In this document: positions 8,267 to 17,352 of the stretch, in pieces
How the letters are laid out: each line of letters begins with the position of its first letter
Position numbering within the stretch: position 1 is the stretch's first letter
From: Chloroflexota bacterium
GTDB lineage: Bacteria > Chloroflexota > Dehalococcoidia > Lucifugimonadales > Australimonadaceae
Assembly: GCA_022561985.1 (NCBI GenBank)
Contig: JADFQE010000006.1
Span: forward strand, 1-42,783
Length of the DNA: 42,783 bases
Direction of reading: 5' to 3'
Notes under the pieces: model-generated
Told to the model about the DNA's origin: nothing
Database searches by the model: none
The model's input: only the letters and a program-made list of their open reading frames with translations
Translations under genes and position numbers: made by a program

Positions 8267-9841
8267 TCAGTCGCGACGCTTCGTGATGGCGGCGGTCATG
8301 TTCCAGCGCAGCCGCTCGTCGTGCTTCTCGAGATCGATGACGGCCGTGTAGGTGACGGCGCCCTGCTTCTCCTCACCGAACGCTCCGATGCTCACGACCG
8401 TGCCCACGATCTCAAGCTCGGGAAGGGCGTCGAAGGTGACCGTGACACGGTCGTTCTCCCGGAGGTTGACCACGCTTAATTCGTCGAGGTTCTCGGTTTC
8501 GAGACGCCATGCCGAGAGGTCGGCGATCCTGACGACGACCACGCCGGGCGAGACGCGTTCCCCCACGCGCGCATCGAGCGAGCCGATGGTCCCCGCGAAC
8601 GGCGCGCGCAGGTCGCGCTCCTCCAGCGGCACGCGCACGAGTGCAAGCCTCGCCTCGGCCGATGCGACGTTGGCCTCGGCCGAGGCCAGCTCAGCTGCTG
8701 AGAGCGCCACATCCAGCGGGTCGCGACCCTGCTCCAGCGCGGCGGCCTCACGCTCGGCCGCGGCCAGCTCCGCTTGGGCCAGCGCGATACCGAGAGACAG
8801 GCGCTCGGTCCCCAGGTCATCGAGTGCCGTTCGGGCATCATCGAGGGCTCGTTCTGCTTCGATGACGGCGTTCTCGGCCGTGGCAACGGCAGTAGCCGCG
8901 CCAGCCCGCGCCGATTCGAGGCGGTTCCCCGCTTGGTCGAACTCGTCCCACGCATCGTCGAACTCCCGCTCGATGCACACCTTGCCGGGCGAGAGCTCTC
9001 CGGCATCGCAGGTCCTATCCAGCGACTGGTCACCCGCCCAGATGAAAACGATCAATTCGTTCCAAACGGTGGAAGGGTCGTTCGCGACCGCGAGATCTCC
9101 CGACGTCAGGTTCGCCCGGTCGAAGACAATCTCCAGGTCCAGACCCCACGCCGAAAAGAGCGCGTCTGGGTCCTGACTCGATTCCGCTTCGCTCGGCGTG
9201 ACCCCAAGCCACTTGGCGTACACGTCGCGGTAACCCTCCGCGGCCTCGTCGTAGCTCTTCTGCGCCCCCTCGGTCTCCGCGTTCCCATCCAGCCGGGCAA
9301 CGGTCACGTCCCGCTCCGCACTGGCAACATCCCTCTCCGCGGCGCTCGCGGTGTCCTGGGCTTCCTCGGTGATCCCTGATGTGTCCTCCGCATCCTCGAG
9401 GGCCCGCCGGGCGTCAAGCACCGCGGTCCTGGCGGCTGCAAGCTCCGCGGGGCGGGCGTCCTCCTCGTCGGCTTCCTCCTTCGCCTGAGCCGCCCGCAGC
9501 TGGGCCAGCGCGGCCCGGGCGCTTGCCAGCGCCGCCTCGGCCTCCGCGAGGGCGGCAGCCTCCCGCTCCGCGTCAATCCGGATGAGGAGTTGACCGGCCT
9601 CGACCCGCTCGCCCACGGCGACCAGAAGCTCGACGACCGTGCCAGCGGCCGGCAGACTGAGCCCGGCGCTCCGAACAGGGACGACGACCGCGTCGGCCTC
9701 GACCAGGTCACCCGTGTTCACAGGCGGCAGGGTCGCCGCCGCGCCGTCCTCTCCACCGTTCCCCCCGCCGAGCCCAAAAACGACGAATGCGCCCGCTGCG
9801 ACCACGGCGAGCACCCCGATCCCGAACACGAGCTTCTTCAT
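8267..9841 (-). CDS. Periplasmic/extracytoplasmic adaptor (HlyD/MacA-like membrane fusion protein)
   Basis: This 524-residue protein has an N-terminal membrane anchor (about 4-27) and a split biotinyl-lipoyl hairpin (AAGTVVELLVAVGERVEAGQ ... LRAPFAGTIGSLDARVGERV). Between them lies a very long Ala/Glu-rich coiled coil (about 90-420), followed by a beta-barrel with a conserved DRVTVTFDALP segment. It is the adaptor of the ABC exporter encoded just upstream (permease, ATPase). Typical MacA proteins have about 370-400 residues; the excess lies in the hairpin, which holds an insert around 190-300 with two Cys. The ATG at 9841 is preceded by AAGGTGG. In a monoderm cell it would extend into the wall. 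Confidence 0.82.
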   Translation of the reverse strand: MKKLVFGIGVLAVVAAGAFVVFGLGGGNGGEDGAAATLPPVNTGDLVEADAVVVPVRSAGLSLPAAGTVVELLVAVGERVEAGQLLIRIDAEREAAALAEAEAALASARAALAQLRAAQAKEEADEEDARPAELAAARTAVLDARRALEDAEDTSGITEEAQDTASAAERDVASAERDVTVARLDGNAETEGAQKSYDEAAEGYRDVYAKWLGVTPSEAESSQDPDALFSAWGLDLEIVFDRANLTSGDLAVANDPSTVWNELIVFIWAGDQSLDRTCDAGELSPGKVCIEREFDDAWDEFDQAGNRLESARAGAATAVATAENAVIEAERALDDARTALDDLGTERLSLGIALAQAELAAAEREAAALEQGRDPLDVALSAAELASAEANVASAEARLALVRVPLEERDLRAPFAGTIGSLDARVGERVSPGVVVVRIADLSAWRLETENLDELSVVNLRENDRVTVTFDALPELEIVGTVVSIGAFGEEKQGAVTYTAVIDLEKHDERLRWNMTAAITKRRD

Positions 9842-9896
9842 GGCCACCTTGCTCTTTCTAGAGATGAAACGGTCCGTGTTGCTGAGAAGCCGAGCG

Positions 9897-12296
9897 CTAC
9901 CCGTAGGACAGGACCTCGCGCACGCTCGTCCGTGTGGCGCGCCAGGCGGGCATCCCGCTGGCCGTGACGGACAGCACGACCACCACGACGAGCCAGATCG
10001 CAGCTCCCTCCGGAGCGTAGCTATAGCCGAACTGGAAGTCGATGGCATCCGCGATGAGCTGGCTGAACGCGATGCCGAGAGGGATGCTGAGTGGAACGGC
10101 GATCAGCCAGCTGAACAGACCGATCATCAGCCCCTCGCCCACGAAGATGCCGCCCACCGCGCGTCCTGATGCGCCGATGGCCCTCATCACGCCGATCTCC
10201 GTCTGACGCTCCAGCGCGCCGATGGATAACGCGCCCGACAGGCCGACACCGCCGACCACCGCGATCAGCACCGCGATCACCAGCAGCAGGTAGACGATGA
10301 TGATGAGCCCGCCGGAATTCCGTTCCGCGAACCGCGCCGACGTCAACGAGAAGCTCACATCCTTGCCGTGGGCGTCGAGCCAGTCGCTCAGCTCCTGGGC
10401 GAGGTCGTCCAGGCTGGCCTCGTCTTGGGCCGACGTACCCACGAACAGCGTGGTCCCGCGCCCCACCCTGTTCATCTCGCGCGCCAGGACATCGAGCCAG
10501 ACCACCGAGGCTGTCTGATTGGCGTTGGCATCGACGAGCAGGCCAACCACGGTCCATAGACGCTCGGTATCGCCGATCTCGATGACGACGTCGTCTCCAA
10601 CCGAGGTGCCCAGCTCCTCGGCGAGGTGCTCGTTGAGCACGATGGCGCGCTGGTCCTCGGGCAGCAGGTACCGGCCCGCCGTGACCACCGGCCCGTATGC
10701 GTTCCCGGCCTTTGCCACGCCGATGAGCTGGAGGCTCTCCTCGTCGAGCCCTTCCGCATCGTCGATGCGGCGTACCGAGACGCCGCCCTGGAACTGAAGC
10801 ATCTCCGCGTACTCGATGCCGGGGAGGCCCCCCACCATCGTTTCGGTGGACGCGATGCGCTGAGGACGCTCGAAGCCGATCATGATGTTGAAGCGATACG
10901 TCTCCAGGAAGCCGTCGAAGAAGCCGAACATCGAGGCACGCACGGTGATCACCATCATGAAGATCGCACCGCCGAAGACCAGCGCGGCGAGCGTCATCGC
11001 CAAGCGCCCCTTATGGCGGAAGGTGTTGCTGACCGTCATGACCACGAGCGGTGGGAGCCCCTCAAGGCGGGAGAGCCCTCGCTCGACCAGCCCCGCGCCC
11101 ACACTCAGGCCGTATCCGCTGATCGCGTCGCGGACGGTGGTGCGCGCTGCGGCCCGCACCGGCCACAGAGCGGCTGCCAGCGGCGCCACCAACCCCACGC
11201 CAAGCTGCGTGACCACCGCCGTCAAGGGGAACTTGAAATCCTCGGCCGGCACGTTGAACAGACCGAGCATCACGGCTGAGAGCTGAAGCGCGCCGAGGAC
11301 CCCGAGAGGGATGGCGATCGCCAGCGCGAGCACCACGTAGATCATCACGTTGCTCAGGTATATCCGGAAGATCTCCCGCGGACCCGCGCCGATAGCCTTC
11401 ATGACGCCGATCTGCGGCACCTGCTCCGTGACGATCGCCGTGATCGTGTTGACCACCAGGAACAGGCTCAGGGCGAGGGTCAGGAAGGACATCACCACGA
11501 GGAGCAGGAAGATGCCATTGATGGTGTCTTGAAAGAAATGGCGCTCGGGGTCGAAGGTCTCCGCGGTACCGTGGGGGCGGATACCCAAACGGTCCAGGCG
11601 GTCGGTGACCGCCAGCGCCCTCTCTTTCGCGACCTCCTCGTCGTACTGGGGGAGAGCAGCCTTGATCTGATTGAAGCTCGTTGGCCCACCGAGTTTCGCC
11701 ATGTCGCGGCGGGTGACGTAGAACGCCGCGTCGCCGCCGAAGATCACCGGTTCCGCCAGGACGTCGTAGGCCACCCCGACCACCCGCATCGCCCGTGGCC
11801 GCTCGTTGACCTCGAAGTAGACGGTGGAGTTCAGGGGGACATCGAAATTCCCAGCGGTGCCTCGTTCCGAGATCACCCCGCCGCCGACGGGCCAGGTCCC
11901 CTCGTCGAGGGTCAGCACGTCGTACGTCTGGTTGCCATAGTCGGCGCGAGCGGTGAGCCTCGCCGGCTCCCATTCGTCCTCGAGACGCAGCTTCCAGCGG
12001 ATACGGGTCGAGATCTGGCCCTCCGCGCCATCGATGCCCGGCATGTTGCCTATGGCGCGGATGGTGTCGTCGTCCACCCCCGGGCCGATCCGCGACCCGA
12101 AGAAGGGGCCTCCGATCCAGATGTGGGCCGGAGTTGCGGACCGCCAGGTCGCGGTCATCCGGTCCTCCATGATGTCCAGCAGACCCATGGTGAGCCCGAT
12201 GGCGAAGACGCCAACCCCGATGCTGAGCACCACCTGGAACGTGCGGGCCTTGCGGGTCCAGACATCCCGCCAGACCTTCCTCCAGAGCACCTGCAT
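9897..12296 (-). CDS. ABC transporter permease, MacB/FtsX type with two core domains
   Basis: The 799-residue protein has the layout of the eight-TM FtsX-like permeases. It has TM1 at about 20-40, a large extracellular MacB-type core domain, and a three-TM FtsX block around 265-390 (SFLTLALSLFLVVNTITAIV, QIGVMKAIGA). A second TM near 440 is followed by another core domain and a final FtsX block at about 680-795 (GVGLSGALSIGALERQTEIG, VMRAIGASGR). The repeated E/Q-IGVMKAIGA/RAIGA motif is the coupling helix that touches the ATPase. The ATPase gene ends 91 bases upstream and the adaptor gene starts 55 bases downstream. The system probably exports a lipid, peptide or lipoprotein; no substrate gene is adjacent. 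Confidence 0.88.
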   Translation of the reverse strand: MQVLWRKVWRDVWTRKARTFQVVLSIGVGVFAIGLTMGLLDIMEDRMTATWRSATPAHIWIGGPFFGSRIGPGVDDDTIRAIGNMPGIDGAEGQISTRIRWKLRLEDEWEPARLTARADYGNQTYDVLTLDEGTWPVGGGVISERGTAGNFDVPLNSTVYFEVNERPRAMRVVGVAYDVLAEPVIFGGDAAFYVTRRDMAKLGGPTSFNQIKAALPQYDEEVAKERALAVTDRLDRLGIRPHGTAETFDPERHFFQDTINGIFLLLVVMSFLTLALSLFLVVNTITAIVTEQVPQIGVMKAIGAGPREIFRIYLSNVMIYVVLALAIAIPLGVLGALQLSAVMLGLFNVPAEDFKFPLTAVVTQLGVGLVAPLAAALWPVRAAARTTVRDAISGYGLSVGAGLVERGLSRLEGLPPLVVMTVSNTFRHKGRLAMTLAALVFGGAIFMMVITVRASMFGFFDGFLETYRFNIMIGFERPQRIASTETMVGGLPGIEYAEMLQFQGGVSVRRIDDAEGLDEESLQLIGVAKAGNAYGPVVTAGRYLLPEDQRAIVLNEHLAEELGTSVGDDVVIEIGDTERLWTVVGLLVDANANQTASVVWLDVLAREMNRVGRGTTLFVGTSAQDEASLDDLAQELSDWLDAHGKDVSFSLTSARFAERNSGGLIIIVYLLLVIAVLIAVVGGVGLSGALSIGALERQTEIGVMRAIGASGRAVGGIFVGEGLMIGLFSWLIAVPLSIPLGIAFSQLIADAIDFQFGYSYAPEGAAIWLVVVVVLSVTASGMPAWRATRTSVREVLSYG

Positions 12297-12387
12297 GGTC
12301 TAAGCGCCTCTGCCCACGTCCACCGGCCTCACTCCGAGCCCGCGGCCAAGGACCTCAGGACGGGCATCTTCAAGAGCGATCACCCCA

Positions 12388-13116
12388 TCAGCTCCGTGAC
12401 CCGCTGTCACCGTCGATCCGCCCGTCTTCGAGTCGCAGCACCCGGGGCGCCCGGCTCGCGAGCTCCTGGTTGTGCGTGACCATGACCATGGTCTTCCCCT
12501 CCTGCACCAGCCGGAGGAAGAGCTCGAACATACGCAACGTCGCCGCGCTGTCCAGGTTCCCCGTCGGCTCGTCAGCGACGAGCAAGGGAGGGTCGTTGGC
12601 CATCGCGCGGGCGATGGCTGAGCGCTGCTGCTCCCCGCCGCTGACCATGCTGGGAAGCTTCTGCGCCTGGTCCGCCAAGCCCACGATCTCAAGCAGGTGG
12701 AGCGCCCGCTCTCTGCGCTCGCGCCGGCTGTACTTGTCCGCGAAGATCATGGGAAGCATCACGTTGTCCACGAGGCTGAGCGCCGGGAGTAGCTGGAAGA
12801 ACTGGAAAACGAGTCCCAGGTTTCGCCCCCGCCACTTGGCGAGCTCGCCCTCGGTCATCGTATCGATGCGAGACTCAGCGACCTCGACTTCGCCCTCGCT
12901 GGGACGGTCGATCCCCGTGATCAGATTCAGCAGCGTCGACTTGCCGCTCCCCGATGGCCCGACGATCGTGACGAACTCACCCTGCTTGACCTGAAACGAG
13001 ATGTCCCGAAGCACGGTTACTTCGCCATCGCCCACGGGGAAGCGCTTGGCGACGCCGCGGACGTCGACGATGATCCCTTCACGCGCGCCCTCGTCACGGA
13101 TAGGCAGCTCTCCCAT
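12388..13116 (-). CDS. ABC transporter ATPase, LolD/MacB family
   Basis: The 242-residue protein has all ATPase motifs: Walker A GPSGSGKST (53-61), the Q-loop in VFQFFQLLPALS, signature VSGGEQQR, Walker B LLVADEPTGNLDS, and H-loop VTHNQ. The LVFQFFQLLP and DEPTGNLD versions are typical of the LolD/MacB/FtsE group. The ATG at 13116 is preceded by GGAGGGAG at good spacing; the 24 in-frame residues upstream are not conserved-looking. It leads the three-gene exporter operon on the minus strand, divergent from the amidohydrolase gene at 13447. Confidence 0.9.
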   Translation of the reverse strand: MGELPIRDEGAREGIIVDVRGVAKRFPVGDGEVTVLRDISFQVKQGEFVTIVGPSGSGKSTLLNLITGIDRPSEGEVEVAESRIDTMTEGELAKWRGRNLGLVFQFFQLLPALSLVDNVMLPMIFADKYSRRERRERALHLLEIVGLADQAQKLPSMVSGGEQQRSAIARAMANDPPLLVADEPTGNLDSAATLRMFELFLRLVQEGKTMVMVTHNQELASRAPRVLRLEDGRIDGDSGSRS

Positions 13117-13339
13117 GAGCTCACTCCCTCCACGGTTCTGCGGCGCTATTCTACGCACCATCGCCCGATGGCGCCGATGCTTCCACACTTCCTAGTCTCT
13201 CGATGTGCGACGAGGCACGTGTAGCGACGGCGATGGGCTCACAGGCCCGGTGTCCTGCCCACCCGCATGGGCTCAGCCACAGCTCGAGGCCGGTGGCCGA
13301 GGTGGAGCTTGCACGTGGCCACGAAGCGCCGCCCGCGCC

Positions 13340-13367
13340 TTGACAGGGCCAATCATAGGTGTAGGCT
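13340..13367 (+). promoter_or_regulatory. Probable promoter of the paired amidohydrolase genes
   Basis: TTGACA (13340-13345), a 16-base spacer and TAGGCT (13362-13367) fit a sigma70-type promoter. The expected start is about 73 bases ahead of the amidohydrolase start at 13447. It lies in the 330-bp gap between the divergent ABC ATPase and amidohydrolase genes; I see no gene in the rest of that gap. Confidence 0.5.
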
Positions 13368-13446
13368 CCGCCTCGGCGCTCTTGAAACGACGCGCACCGG
13401 CACGCCTGGGCCGGATGGCGGACTCCTTCGGTAACGGGAGGTGCGG

Positions 13447-14565
13447 ATGATGCCTATCCAGATCGACTGCGACTCCCATTTCTGTCCGCGGGACATTTTC
13501 GACGACATCGACCCCCGGTTCGGAGACCGGCGGCCGGCCGTCTCGTTCGATGCGGTGGGACGCTCAGCCATGCGGTACCCCGAGCGCGAGGCGCACATGT
13601 CGCCCCACCAGCGGCACGTCTTGGCCAACGGGTTCCGCTTCTCGTTCCAGGCAGCCGGCTTCTGGGACCCGGAGCCACGGATCGAGTTCCTCGACCGCGC
13701 GGGCATCGACATGCAGGTCCTCGTGCCCTCCAACGAGCCCTTCCACTACGACGTCGAGCCGGAGCTCGCGGCCGCGGTGTGCCAGTCGTACAACAACGCG
13801 ATCGCACGCGTGGTGAGCAAGTACCCGGACCGGTTCATCGGACTCGCGCACGTCCCGATGCAGAGCCCCGAGCGGGCCGTGATCGAGGTCGAGCGCGCCG
13901 TGAAGGAGCTTGGTTTCAAGGCCATCACGATGTTCACCAACGTGAACGGGCGCAATCTGGACGAGCCCGAGTTCTGGCCCGTGTACGCCAAGGCGGAGGA
14001 GTTGGGCGTTCCCATCGTGGTCCACCCCAGCCGCAGCGGCACGCTCGTCGGCCTCGACCGCCTGACCAAATACCACCTGGACAACGCGCTTGGCTTCCTC
14101 TGGGAGGGCACCTCCGCGATCACGGCCTTCATCATCGGGGGCGTGCTGGACCTCTTCCCGAAGCTGCGCGTGGGGGTGCTGGAGACGATGTGCGGCTACC
14201 TGCCCCACCTCATGGACCGGCTCACCGAGGTCTACGAGATGGAGGGCGTCGACAAGCTGATCAAGAAGCCACCGGCCGAATACCTGGACCAGATCTGGCT
14301 GTCGGCCAACGTCTCGGCCGAACGGGCCACGCTCCGCCACGTGATCGACCGGTACGGGTCCGAGCGCCTCATGCTGGCGGTCGACTTCCCGCACGGTCTC
14401 GGTGGCGCGGGCGAGTCCGCCACGGACGACGTGAGCAACAACCCCGACCTGAGTCAGCACGACAAGGAACGTATCCTCGGGCTCAATGCGGCCGAGCTGT
14501 TCGCGGTGGGGCCTGCAGCGCCCGAAGACTCGACAAGGAAGACAAGCGCCGCGGCGAAGGCATAA
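13447..14565 (+). CDS. Amidohydrolase family 2 protein
   Basis: The 372-residue metal-dependent hydrolase has the strand-1 motif QIDCDSHF (D-x-H form), the central His in VVHPSRSG, and the acidic ligand in LAVDFPHGLGG. A GGGAGG precedes an ATG pair at 13447/13450. It is followed 30 bases later by a paralogue and, beyond it, by an inverted relic of a third copy. These enzymes act as decarboxylases or hydrolases on catabolic acids such as resorcylate- or ACMS-type compounds; here the substrate is not known. The C-terminal 20 residues are low-complexity (Ala/Lys/Thr) and probably disordered. Confidence 0.88.
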   Translation: MMPIQIDCDSHFCPRDIFDDIDPRFGDRRPAVSFDAVGRSAMRYPEREAHMSPHQRHVLANGFRFSFQAAGFWDPEPRIEFLDRAGIDMQVLVPSNEPFHYDVEPELAAAVCQSYNNAIARVVSKYPDRFIGLAHVPMQSPERAVIEVERAVKELGFKAITMFTNVNGRNLDEPEFWPVYAKAEELGVPIVVHPSRSGTLVGLDRLTKYHLDNALGFLWEGTSAITAFIIGGVLDLFPKLRVGVLETMCGYLPHLMDRLTEVYEMEGVDKLIKKPPAEYLDQIWLSANVSAERATLRHVIDRYGSERLMLAVDFPHGLGGAGESATDDVSNNPDLSQHDKERILGLNAAELFAVGPAAPEDSTRKTSAAAKA

Positions 14566-14595
14566 GCAGACCTTCACGGCGGAGAAAGGGTGGGC

Positions 14596-15663
14596 ATGTC
14601 CATCAAGATCGACTGCGATTCCCATTTCAGCCCCCACGATGCGTTCGATGAGGTCGATCCGAAGTTCGCCGGACGCGGGCCGCGGATCGTCTACGACGGC
14701 TCGGGCAGGGAGGCGACGGTCTACCCCGAGAGGACCGCGAAGCTACTGCCGTACATGTGGAACTACCCCACGCAGTTCACGATGGGCCGGCGGCCGCGCG
14801 GGCTCTGGGATGCCGATGCGCGCGTGAAAGACCTGGGCAAGATCGGCTTCGACCGCCAGGTGCTCATCCCGCAGGGCGCCCCCTTCGCGTACGACGTCGA
14901 CCCTGAGCTCGGCGCGAGCGTCTGCCGCTCCTACAACAATGCCGTCGGGCGGGTCATCAAGAAGTATCCCGACGACTTCCTCGGACTGGCTGTGTTCCCC
15001 ATGCAGGACATGGGTCTCGCCCTGGAGGAGCTGGAGCGCACGGCCGCGATGGGCCTCTATCCCCACATCCAGACGCACATCCAGGACCGGAACTTGGATG
15101 AGTACGAATTCTGGCCCTTCTACGCCCGCGCCGAAGAGCTCAATCTGCCGATCATCCTGCACTCCTCCCACGTGTCGATCACCGCAGGCGGTCACCGGTT
15201 CCAGCGCTACCGGTTCGGGAACGCACTCCAATTCCCGATGGAGTCCTGGATCGCGATCGGGTCGCTCATCTGCAGCGGCGTGATGGACGCCTTCCCGAAG
15301 CTCCGCGTGGCGACGGTGGAAGCGGGCGCCGGACACATCCCGTACCTCTTCCAGCGGCTCGACGAGGTCGCGGTCGAGGAGCCCCAATACACGAAGGTGT
15401 CCATCAAGAAGCGGCCGTACGAGTACCTCGACCAGTTCTGGTTCACCTTCAACGTCGTCACGGAGGCCCCGCTGCTGCCCTTCCTCATCCAGTACATGGG
15501 TGGGGCGGACCATCTGCTGCTCACGAGCGACTACCCCCACTCCCTGGCAGGCTCGGGAGAGAACCCGGTTGCCTTGCTCGAAGCGCTCGAGACGGTCTCG
15601 CCAGCGGATAAAGAGAAGATGATGGGGACGAACGCGGCGAAGCTCTTCGCCCTCGAGATCTGA
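14596..15663 (+). CDS. Amidohydrolase family 2 protein (paralogue of the preceding gene)
   Basis: The 355-residue paralogue shares the plan of its upstream neighbour: KIDCDSHFSPHD, a His in IILHSSHVS, and LLTSDYPHSLAGSGE near the C-terminus. It also shares segments such as DPELGASVCRSYNNAVGRVI. The ATG at 14596 is preceded by GGAGAAAGGG; an upstream GTG at 14590 is a less likely start. The two genes look like a tandem duplication that has diverged well beyond recent copying, and they could form a heteromeric enzyme or act on successive intermediates. Confidence 0.88.
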   Translation: MSIKIDCDSHFSPHDAFDEVDPKFAGRGPRIVYDGSGREATVYPERTAKLLPYMWNYPTQFTMGRRPRGLWDADARVKDLGKIGFDRQVLIPQGAPFAYDVDPELGASVCRSYNNAVGRVIKKYPDDFLGLAVFPMQDMGLALEELERTAAMGLYPHIQTHIQDRNLDEYEFWPFYARAEELNLPIILHSSHVSITAGGHRFQRYRFGNALQFPMESWIAIGSLICSGVMDAFPKLRVATVEAGAGHIPYLFQRLDEVAVEEPQYTKVSIKKRPYEYLDQFWFTFNVVTEAPLLPFLIQYMGGADHLLLTSDYPHSLAGSGENPVALLEALETVSPADKEKMMGTNAAKLFALEI

Positions 15664-15682
15664 CCTCGATGAGCGAACGCGG

Positions 15683-16141
15683 TAGCCGTTCCGCGCCGTA
15701 CCGCTGTACCACGTATCCCAGTGTCTCCTTCTCGGCGCTCACGTTGGCGGTGATCCAGATCTGGTCGAGGTACTCGTGCGGCCGCTTCTTGATGAGCCGG
15801 TCCACCCCTTCGTGGTCATAGACTTCGTTCAGCCGATCCATGAGGCACGGAAGATAGCCGCATCCCACCTCCAGCAGCCCGATCCGGAGCTTCGGGAAGA
15901 GATCGAGGACCCCACCTGTGATGAACGAGGTGATCGCCAGGGTCCCTTCGTAAAGGAAGCCCAGGGCGTTATCCAGATGGAACTTCTCCAACCGCTCGAG
16001 GCCGAGGAGATTTCCGTTGCGGCTCGGATGCACGATGAGCGGCACGCCCAACTCCTCGATCCGCGCAGACGGGCCACACCGCGGATCTACATCGTCGAAG
16101 ATGTCCTTCGGCAGGAAGTGCGAATCGCAGTCTATCCTCAT
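15683..16141 (-). pseudogene. Internally deleted amidohydrolase relic
   Basis: This frame starts cleanly with GAGGAG and ATG and reads MRIDCDSHFLPKDIFDDVDP, like the gene at 13447. It then jumps in frame to RIEELGVPLIVHPSRNG, losing about 158 residues, continues through YLDQIWITANVSAEKET, and loses homology after RYGAERL at 15683. The metal-binding Asp motif and the last 50 or so residues are gone. The frame then stays open by chance into antisense of the neighbouring gene, to 15521. A promoter-like sequence is still in front, so a truncated product may be made. It is inverted relative to its two paralogues. Confidence 0.78.
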
Positions 16142-16184
16142 CGCAGTGAGCTCCTCGTAGCACGACTCCGACGGCGACCGACGG

Positions 16185-16213
16185 ATTCTATGTATCCTAA
16201 GTGGCCGGCGCAA
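16185..16213 (-). promoter_or_regulatory. Residual promoter in front of the amidohydrolase relic
   Basis: On the minus strand TTGCGC (16213-16208), a 17-base spacer and TAGAAT (16190-16185) form a plausible promoter about 45 bases ahead of the relic's start codon. It suggests decay was by deletion inside the gene rather than loss of expression signals. Confidence 0.4.
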
Positions 16214-16322
16214 GTAGCCTGGGGGCGGCAAGGAAGACTACAGCCCGGGGCGCTCGGCCGGCACGCCGCGGCCGAGGCCGTGGCCGCCAAGAGATGGAAG
16301 AGCAAAGGAGCACCGCGCCCAG

Positions 16323-17087
16323 ATGAGTAACCAAACGATGGAAGAGTTGCGGGAGAAGGTTGCGATCTCCTGTCGGATCATGGGGTCCCAAGGGATCACC
16401 AGGGGCTCCCTTGGGCATGTCAGCGCCCGGATCCCCGGCACCGATCACGTCCTCATCAAGGCGAAGGGTCCCGAGGACGAGGCATTGGAATTCGTCTCTC
16501 TTGGAGACATCATCCTCATCGACCTCGACGGCCGGGTCGTGGAGGCGCCCGAAGGGCTCGACCCGCCCGCCGAAACGGCCATGCACCTCGCGGTCTACCG
16601 CAAGAGGCCGGAGGTCGGGAGCGTGATCCACACGCATCCATTCTGGGCCATCCCGTTGCTCGCAGCGGGCAAGCCGCTGGTCCCCATCTTCGGCGGTTAC
16701 GATGGCGGATGGAGCATCCGGATGCTGACCGCGGGCATCCCCGTCTATCCGAAGAGCAAGACCATCACGGACAACGAGCTCGGTGCGGATTTCATCAGTG
16801 TGATGGGCGACAAGGACGCCTGTCTCCTCGTGGGCCATGGGATGACCACGGCGGGCGCGAGCGTCGAGGCCGCGACGTCGAACAGCGTCAAGCTCTTCGA
16901 GCTGCTGCGGCTGAACTACATGACGTATGCCATCGGCACGCCGAGCCCGGTGCCAGACCTCAAGGAGCAGCAGGACCGCATCGCTCAAGGGACCGGCCCG
17001 AGGCGTGTTCGGACGAACGCTGCCGGCGAGCCCGCCGACTGGCGGCACTACAAGAAGATGTTGAGCAAGGCGGGGCAGGGCCTGTAG
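16323..17087 (+). CDS. Class II aldolase/adducin family protein
   Basis: The 254-residue cytosolic enzyme has the zinc site of class II aldolases: HTHPF (His103, His105) and His172 in VGHGMTT, with the catalytic Glu84 in PPAETAMH. The N-terminal GSQGITRGSLGHVSARIPGT is the substrate-phosphate loop region, though the usual Asn of GNxS is Arg here, as in several non-sugar family members. Such enzymes cleave or decarboxylate hydroxy- or oxo-acids. The ribosome site is a weak GGAG 12 bases ahead of the ATG. It is divergent from the amidohydrolase relic and may have shared a pathway with it. Confidence 0.86.
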   Translation: MSNQTMEELREKVAISCRIMGSQGITRGSLGHVSARIPGTDHVLIKAKGPEDEALEFVSLGDIILIDLDGRVVEAPEGLDPPAETAMHLAVYRKRPEVGSVIHTHPFWAIPLLAAGKPLVPIFGGYDGGWSIRMLTAGIPVYPKSKTITDNELGADFISVMGDKDACLLVGHGMTTAGASVEAATSNSVKLFELLRLNYMTYAIGTPSPVPDLKEQQDRIAQGTGPRRVRTNAAGEPADWRHYKKMLSKAGQGL

Positions 17088-17138
17088 GAACGCCGCGCAC
17101 GGCTGGCTCGTGGGCACCCTGCCAAGGGAAGGCTCCGG

Positions 17139-17300
17139 ATGCCGACGCAAGAAGGGAACGAGCAGCCGACGAAGTTCGTCCGGGTCCTCGGCGAGGACCT
17201 CGTGCTGTTCAAGGACCGCTCGGGACGCATCGGGCTCTTGGCCGCCACCACCGTCGCAGTCGACCGCCGCCAGGATGTTCGGGTTTCGCGACGCTACGGG
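17139..17300 (+). pseudogene. Relic of a Rieske oxygenase N-terminus
   Basis: The stretch reading TKFVRVLGEDLVLFKDRSGR followed by IGLLA (about 17169-17243) is the segment that just precedes the CPHR cluster motif in phthalate-dioxygenase-like Rieske proteins. The expected CPHRG is absent, and after some 20 unrelated residues a YGWIFE echo of the YHGWxF motif appears. No full gene can be assembled in any frame. I infer a decayed fragment with an internal deletion; its start and end are approximate. Confidence 0.5.
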
Positions 17301-17352
17301 TGGATCTTCGAGACGGCGTCGGTAGACCGCCCGAGGCCCCCCGAGCACCTTG

